Below are positions 60,396 to 64,000 of a DNA stretch of 64,000 nt, in pieces (position 1 is the stretch's first letter; each line of letters opens with the position of its first letter). The stretch covers positions 361,884-425,883 of the forward strand of contig NZ_NXLO01000002.1 of assembly GCF_003364295.1 (NCBI RefSeq). The letters are read 5' to 3'. Position numbers and translations under genes: made by a program. The notes under the pieces are model-generated. The model was not told the origin of the DNA. It saw nothing but the letters and a program-made list of their open reading frames with translations, and did not search any database. The stretch comes from Helicobacter sp. MIT 99-5507. Lineage in GTDB: Bacteria; Campylobacterota; Campylobacteria; Campylobacterales; Helicobacteraceae.

Positions 60396-60411
60396 AAGAT
60401 TCTAGAATCTT
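60396..60411. terminator. Palindromic hairpin downstream of ppk
   Basis: AAGATTCTAGAATCTT is a perfect 16-bp palindrome made of AGATTCT and AGAATCT head to head, 10 bp beyond the ppk stop. A third AGAATCT lies directly upstream at 60389-60395. Going downstream from ppk (minus strand), no strong T run follows, so termination efficiency is uncertain. The rest of the 60248-60421 gap is AT-rich with no gene seen. Confidence 0.45.
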
Positions 60412-60421
60412 AAAACAAATC

Positions 60422-62509
60422 CTAGCTCTCGCCTATCATTCGCTTTAAAAGCTTATTTGTTTTTGTATCTTTTGCTTTTATCGAGCTATTAAATATCAAA
60501 TTTACATATTTTTCATATTCTTCTTGTGAATTTGTGGCATTATTATCTTTTGGAGAAAGTTTTATATAAGTGCCGTCTTCCTGTAATTCGTGAGATTGGA
60601 TATTGTCTTCTAATTGCAATTTTAGTATCCCAAATAATTTATCAGCAATTGATTTTTTAATGATTGGTGTCATTATCTCAACTCTTTTTTCTAAGTTTCT
60701 AGGCATGAGATCTGCACTTGCAAAATAGATTTGTGGATTACTATTTTTAAAATAATAGATTCTAGCGTGTTCTAAATATTTTCCAATAATTGAAATTACC
60801 CTTATATTTTCACTAATTCCTGCTACTTTTGGTTTTAGACAGCATATACCTCTAATTATCATATCGATTTTTACCCCTGCCTTGCTTGCAGCATAAAGGG
60901 CTTCTATCACATCTACATCGACGATAGAATTAGCCTTTAAGATTATGTATCCATCTTTGCCATATTTCATTTCTTCTTTTATTAGCTGCAATATTTTTGG
61001 CTTTATTTGTGTTGGTGCTACAAGTATAGAATCTAGCTTGCATTGTTGTGCATATCCTGTAGATAGTGTATGAAAGAATTTTACTGCATCATTTGCAATT
61101 CCTTCATTTGAAGTAAAGTAGCTAATATCAGTATATATTTTTGCTGTTGCAGGATTGTAGTTGCCAGTTGAGAGATGGACATATTTTTTAAATTCATTGC
61201 CCACTTTTTTAATGACTAATGCTATTTTTGCATGCACTTTAAGTCCTGGGATTCCATAAATTACATGTGCCCCAGCAGCTTCTAATGCTTTTGCCCAATA
61301 TAGGTTATTTTCTTCATCAAATCTTGCTTTTAATTCAACCAATGCAGTTACTTGCTTATTATTTTCTGCTGCTTCACTTAAAGCTTTTATTATAGGTGAA
61401 TTTTTACCAGCACGATAAAGCGTCATTCGTATTGCATATACATCAGGATCTTTTGCTGCACTAGAAATAAAATTGACTATTGGATCAAAGCTTTCATATG
61501 GGTGAAATAATAATATATCATTATTATCAATTGTATGAAAAATATCTGCATTATTATTTAGTGGAGGTAATATTTTTGCACTAAATGTAGGAAGTGTAAG
61601 ATGAGCAAATTTTTTTGCACCAATTATTTGCCATAATGTGCCTAAATTAAGTGGTATTGAATATTCATATATATCTTCATTTTGAATCTTTATATGATTT
61701 GTAATAAATTCAAGCAAGCTAGTATCTTTGTTTTTTCCTACTTCAAGGCGGACTATCTCACCTTTTTTTCTTGCTTTTAGCCCTTCTGCCATAATCTCCA
61801 TAAAATCATCAGCTTCTTCTTCCTCTATCTCCATATCTGCATTTCTTGTGATTCTAAATGGAGTATATGATATTACTTCACAACCTTCAAAAACTTCTCC
61901 TATAAATTCTCCGACAACATTTTCAATCGGCACATATACGCCTTCCGCAGCTTCTATAAACCTAGGTAACATTCTACTAATTCTAACCATTCCAAATTTT
62001 ATTTTATTTGCAGAATCTTTTAGTTTTATTGCCATTGCAAATGATAGATTATTTAAGTGTGGAAATGGATGCGTAGAATCTACTATAATCGGCACAATTA
62101 CAGGATATAAAGATGAATGAAATAACTCTTGTAAATATTTTTTTTGTTCTTCATTTAGCTCGCTAAATTCTTTAAAACTTAAATTTTCTTTTGCCAAAGC
62201 ATTATTTATTTCACCAAATACTTTTTGTAGTTCATCTTTTTCATTATGTATGTATTTTCTAATTTCATTTAGTTGTTGCAATGGGGTTAGCTTATCGGCA
62301 CTATATTCTGTGATTCCTGCTAGATATAATCTTTTTAATCCAGCTACTCTAACCATATAAAATTCATCCAAGTTTGTTCCATATATAGCAACAAACTTTA
62401 ATCTCTCTAATAGTGGAATCCTTGTATTTTTTGCTTCATTTAACACTCTTGTATTAAATGTAAGCCATGATAATTCTCTATTAAAAAATAGCTTAGGATA
62501 TGTTTTCAT
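60422..62509 (-). CDS. ppk: Polyphosphate kinase 1
   Basis: This 695-residue enzyme has the PPK1 N-terminal pattern FNRELSWLTFNTRVL and the catalytic histidine region LKVHAKIALV, followed by HLSTGNYNPATAKIYTD and a second PLD-like half (MIIRGICCLKP). It makes polyphosphate from ATP reversibly, linked to stress survival in this group. Single gene, downstream of the TetR regulator. Confidence 0.96.
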   Translation of the reverse strand: MKTYPKLFFNRELSWLTFNTRVLNEAKNTRIPLLERLKFVAIYGTNLDEFYMVRVAGLKRLYLAGITEYSADKLTPLQQLNEIRKYIHNEKDELQKVFGEINNALAKENLSFKEFSELNEEQKKYLQELFHSSLYPVIVPIIVDSTHPFPHLNNLSFAMAIKLKDSANKIKFGMVRISRMLPRFIEAAEGVYVPIENVVGEFIGEVFEGCEVISYTPFRITRNADMEIEEEEADDFMEIMAEGLKARKKGEIVRLEVGKNKDTSLLEFITNHIKIQNEDIYEYSIPLNLGTLWQIIGAKKFAHLTLPTFSAKILPPLNNNADIFHTIDNNDILLFHPYESFDPIVNFISSAAKDPDVYAIRMTLYRAGKNSPIIKALSEAAENNKQVTALVELKARFDEENNLYWAKALEAAGAHVIYGIPGLKVHAKIALVIKKVGNEFKKYVHLSTGNYNPATAKIYTDISYFTSNEGIANDAVKFFHTLSTGYAQQCKLDSILVAPTQIKPKILQLIKEEMKYGKDGYIILKANSIVDVDVIEALYAASKAGVKIDMIIRGICCLKPKVAGISENIRVISIIGKYLEHARIYYFKNSNPQIYFASADLMPRNLEKRVEIMTPIIKKSIADKLFGILKLQLEDNIQSHELQEDGTYIKLSPKDNNATNSQEEYEKYVNLIFNSSIKAKDTKTNKLLKRMIGES

Positions 62510-62570
62510 TTTTTAACCACTCCAAAATAAAATTTGTATTATCAATTATATATAAAATAGGGTATTTAGC

Positions 62571-63173
62571 TTACTTATTTTTATATTGTTTTTCTATCAA
62601 ATTACATAGCATATCTATTAAATCTAATATTTCATTATTTGTATATTTTTTGTATAAAACCTTATTTATATAATAATAAAATATCATCGTTGTATCTAAA
62701 AATTCAAGTAATATCGTTAGCTTTTTATCTACTTTAATATCATTATATTTTAGTGCTTGAAATAGTAGAGATTTTCTATCATTTTTAATCTTTGTATATA
62801 TTTTCTTTGTATTTTGTAATTTTATTTTATTTGGATATTCTCTAAAAAATAAATTTACATAAAAGTTCTCAATCTGCTTTAATTTATTATTATCTGGCTC
62901 TAAAATAAATGGTTCAAATAATAAACAAAATTGCTCTTTTAGATTATTTAGCTTTTTTATATTTTGTTTAAATTCTTGAGTTTGATTTTTTATAAGTGGA
63001 TTAATTACTTGAAAGAGTAAATCATCTTTACTTTTAAAATGATAATAAAAACTCCCCTTTGAGATTCCTAAATGCTTTAGGATTACATTTAGAGTTAGAT
63101 TCTCTATTTCGTGATTTTCTTTGTTTTTATTTAGAAAATCTATAGTTTTTTGGATAATTTCATCTTTCTTCAT
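62571..63173 (-). CDS. TetR/AcrR family transcriptional regulator
   Basis: The start preferred is ATG at 63173 (MKKDEIIQKTIDFL), giving 200 residues; a TTG four codons upstream is possible. The N-terminal HTH is clear (LNVILKHLGISKGSFYYHFKSKDDLLFQV). The C-terminal ligand-binding part is helical, with LLFEPFILEPDNNKLKQIENFYVNLFF. It points away from the tRNA. No efflux operon is next to it, so targets are unknown. Confidence 0.88.
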   Translation of the reverse strand: MKKDEIIQKTIDFLNKNKENHEIENLTLNVILKHLGISKGSFYYHFKSKDDLLFQVINPLIKNQTQEFKQNIKKLNNLKEQFCLLFEPFILEPDNNKLKQIENFYVNLFFREYPNKIKLQNTKKIYTKIKNDRKSLLFQALKYNDIKVDKKLTILLEFLDTTMIFYYYINKVLYKKYTNNEILDLIDMLCNLIEKQYKNK

Positions 63174-63341
63174 ACCCTCCCCCAAAAAAAGAACACTATA
63201 TTTATTAAAATTAATATTTTATTATAAATATATCAAAAGTAAATATTTTTCTATATTTTGTTATTTTTTGTTAATATTTCATTCAATAATTTTTGAAATT
63301 GCTGTATATTGTAGTTGTAGGCTATTTAAGTAGTTTAAAGA

Positions 63342-63418
63342 TGGTATGCCCAGAGGGATTCAAACCCCCGACCTACAGGACCGCAACCTGTTGCTCTATT
63401 CAGCTGAGCTATGGGCAC
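63342..63418 (-). tRNA. tRNA-Arg (anticodon GCG)
   Basis: On the minus strand: acceptor GUGCCCA, D arm AGCUCAGCUGAAUAGAGC, anticodon stem ACAGG/CCUGU with loop UUGCGGU (anticodon GCG), T loop GUUUGAAUC and encoded CCA; 77 nt. It reads CGC and CGU. The GCG anticodon is notable because many bacteria use ACG (inosine) here. Confidence 0.93.
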
Positions 63419-63488
63419 ATGGTTTTAAAGATGGCATTATATGTTTATAAACCTTGAAAAAACATTATATTTAACATTAGGAGGTAAA

Positions 63489-64000
63489 ATGAGAGTATTT
63501 TCACGATCTTTATTTGTGTTTTTATTTTTAGCTAGTGTCGCTTATGCAGCTGGTCCTGGTAGAGATGAGACGCGAGTTTGCATCAATGAGTACCAAGTCG
63601 CTAATTCTAGTGGTGTTAGTAGTGATTCAAAACAATTCGTCAATTGTGTATGGATAGGTGATTTAGATAAAGTCGTAGATAAGAAAAAAGGAAGTGATGG
63701 CAAGGAGACAATTTCGTTCAAACAAGATGTCTTAAAGCAATCAAATCTTTGCACGAGTTACGGATTTTATACTTGCACAGGCAAACCTGATACACATAGC
63801 CAAATTAATTTTACGAATACAGCAGTGTATAAACAAGATTTCTGCACTAACCAAAATAACAATAGTAGTTGTTTCATCAATAAAACTGGTGGAAGTGTTG
63901 TTAAACCAGAGAAACCTGAAAAACCAAAAGATTTAATCGTAGAAGAAATAAATAATATTTTTGGGACAGCAGCACCTGCAAATTTAGTCTATACAAAGGC
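63489..64000 (+). CDS. Secreted protein, 5' part only, unknown function
   Basis: Strong RBS AGGAGGTAAA before ATG at 63489. The frame is open to the window edge (about 170 residues). It starts with a signal peptide (MRVFSRSLFVFLFLASVAYA). The mature part is Cys-containing (RVCINEYQV; NCVWIG; LCTSYGFYTC; FCTNQ; SCFINKT), followed by KPEKPEKPKD. The Asn/Ser-rich, disulfide-capable sequence suggests a surface or periplasmic protein, possibly a large one. I do not recognise the family. Confidence 0.75.
   Translation, partial: MRVFSRSLFVFLFLASVAYAAGPGRDETRVCINEYQVANSSGVSSDSKQFVNCVWIGDLDKVVDKKKGSDGKETISFKQDVLKQSNLCTSYGFYTCTGKPDTHSQINFTNTAVYKQDFCTNQNNNSSCFINKTGGSVVKPEKPEKPKDLIVEEINNIFGTAAPANLVYTK

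Overview
The window looks like chromosome of a low-GC, flagellated epsilonproteobacterium, most likely an enteric (non-gastric) Helicobacter. The evidence is the flagellar gene set (fliK-flgD-flgE, flgM-flgN-flgK, fliP, motAB), a Csd3-type M23 peptidase, a cbb3 oxidase operon with a DUF4006 gene, a Campylobacter-type major outer membrane porin, a PglB oligosaccharyltransferase and an FrxA-like nitroreductase. PglB together with the porin points towards the H. pullorum/H. canadensis side of the genus. That placement is inference, not a database result.

Layout. 0-7 kb: cell-shape peptidase, flgM-flgN-flgK, a secreted repeat protein, then motA-motB-fliP on the minus strand. 7-19 kb: housekeeping genes (glmU-thiS, gap, an SLT-like protein, glyS, tRNA-Phe, mraY-murD, gpmI) and pglB. 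19-25.5 kb: porin, a flavin-fold protein, an esterase, an unknown secreted protein, a broken small membrane gene and ilvD, whose base composition is clearly richer in GC than its surroundings. 25.5-33 kb: metE-metF, a phase-variable membrane glycosyltransferase, a nitroreductase and typA. 33-38 kb: fliK-flgD-flgE behind a good sigma-54 promoter. 38-48.4 kb: a long minus-strand run, ccoNOQP, DUF4006, a 35-residue ORF, a TPM-domain protein, a FixH-like protein, a second phase-variable membrane glycosyltransferase, an EamA transporter, ilvA, a third GT39-like protein and a frameshifted TRIC/UPF0126 gene. 48.6-57 kb: luxS, copper chaperone, alpha-2-macroglobulin and pbpC. 57-63.5 kb: a decayed licD, nrdA, ppk, a TetR regulator and tRNA-Arg. 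The right edge cuts a secreted protein.

Three themes stand out. First, surface-glycan variation: three G9 tracts (30020, 43655, 57491) lie in two GT-C-like glycosyltransferases and a licD gene, and all three genes are out of frame as read here. Second, the 7-mer AGAATCT/AGATTCT is strongly over-represented (nine hand-counted copies in the 1.5 kb glmU-thiS region). Inverted pairs of it form terminator-like hairpins, an arrangement resembling DNA uptake sequences of other naturally competent bacteria. Third, several genes appear broken by one extra base in a homopolymer. This could be phase variation, real decay or assembly error, and reads are needed to decide. No insertion sequence, prophage, rRNA operon or CRISPR array was seen.
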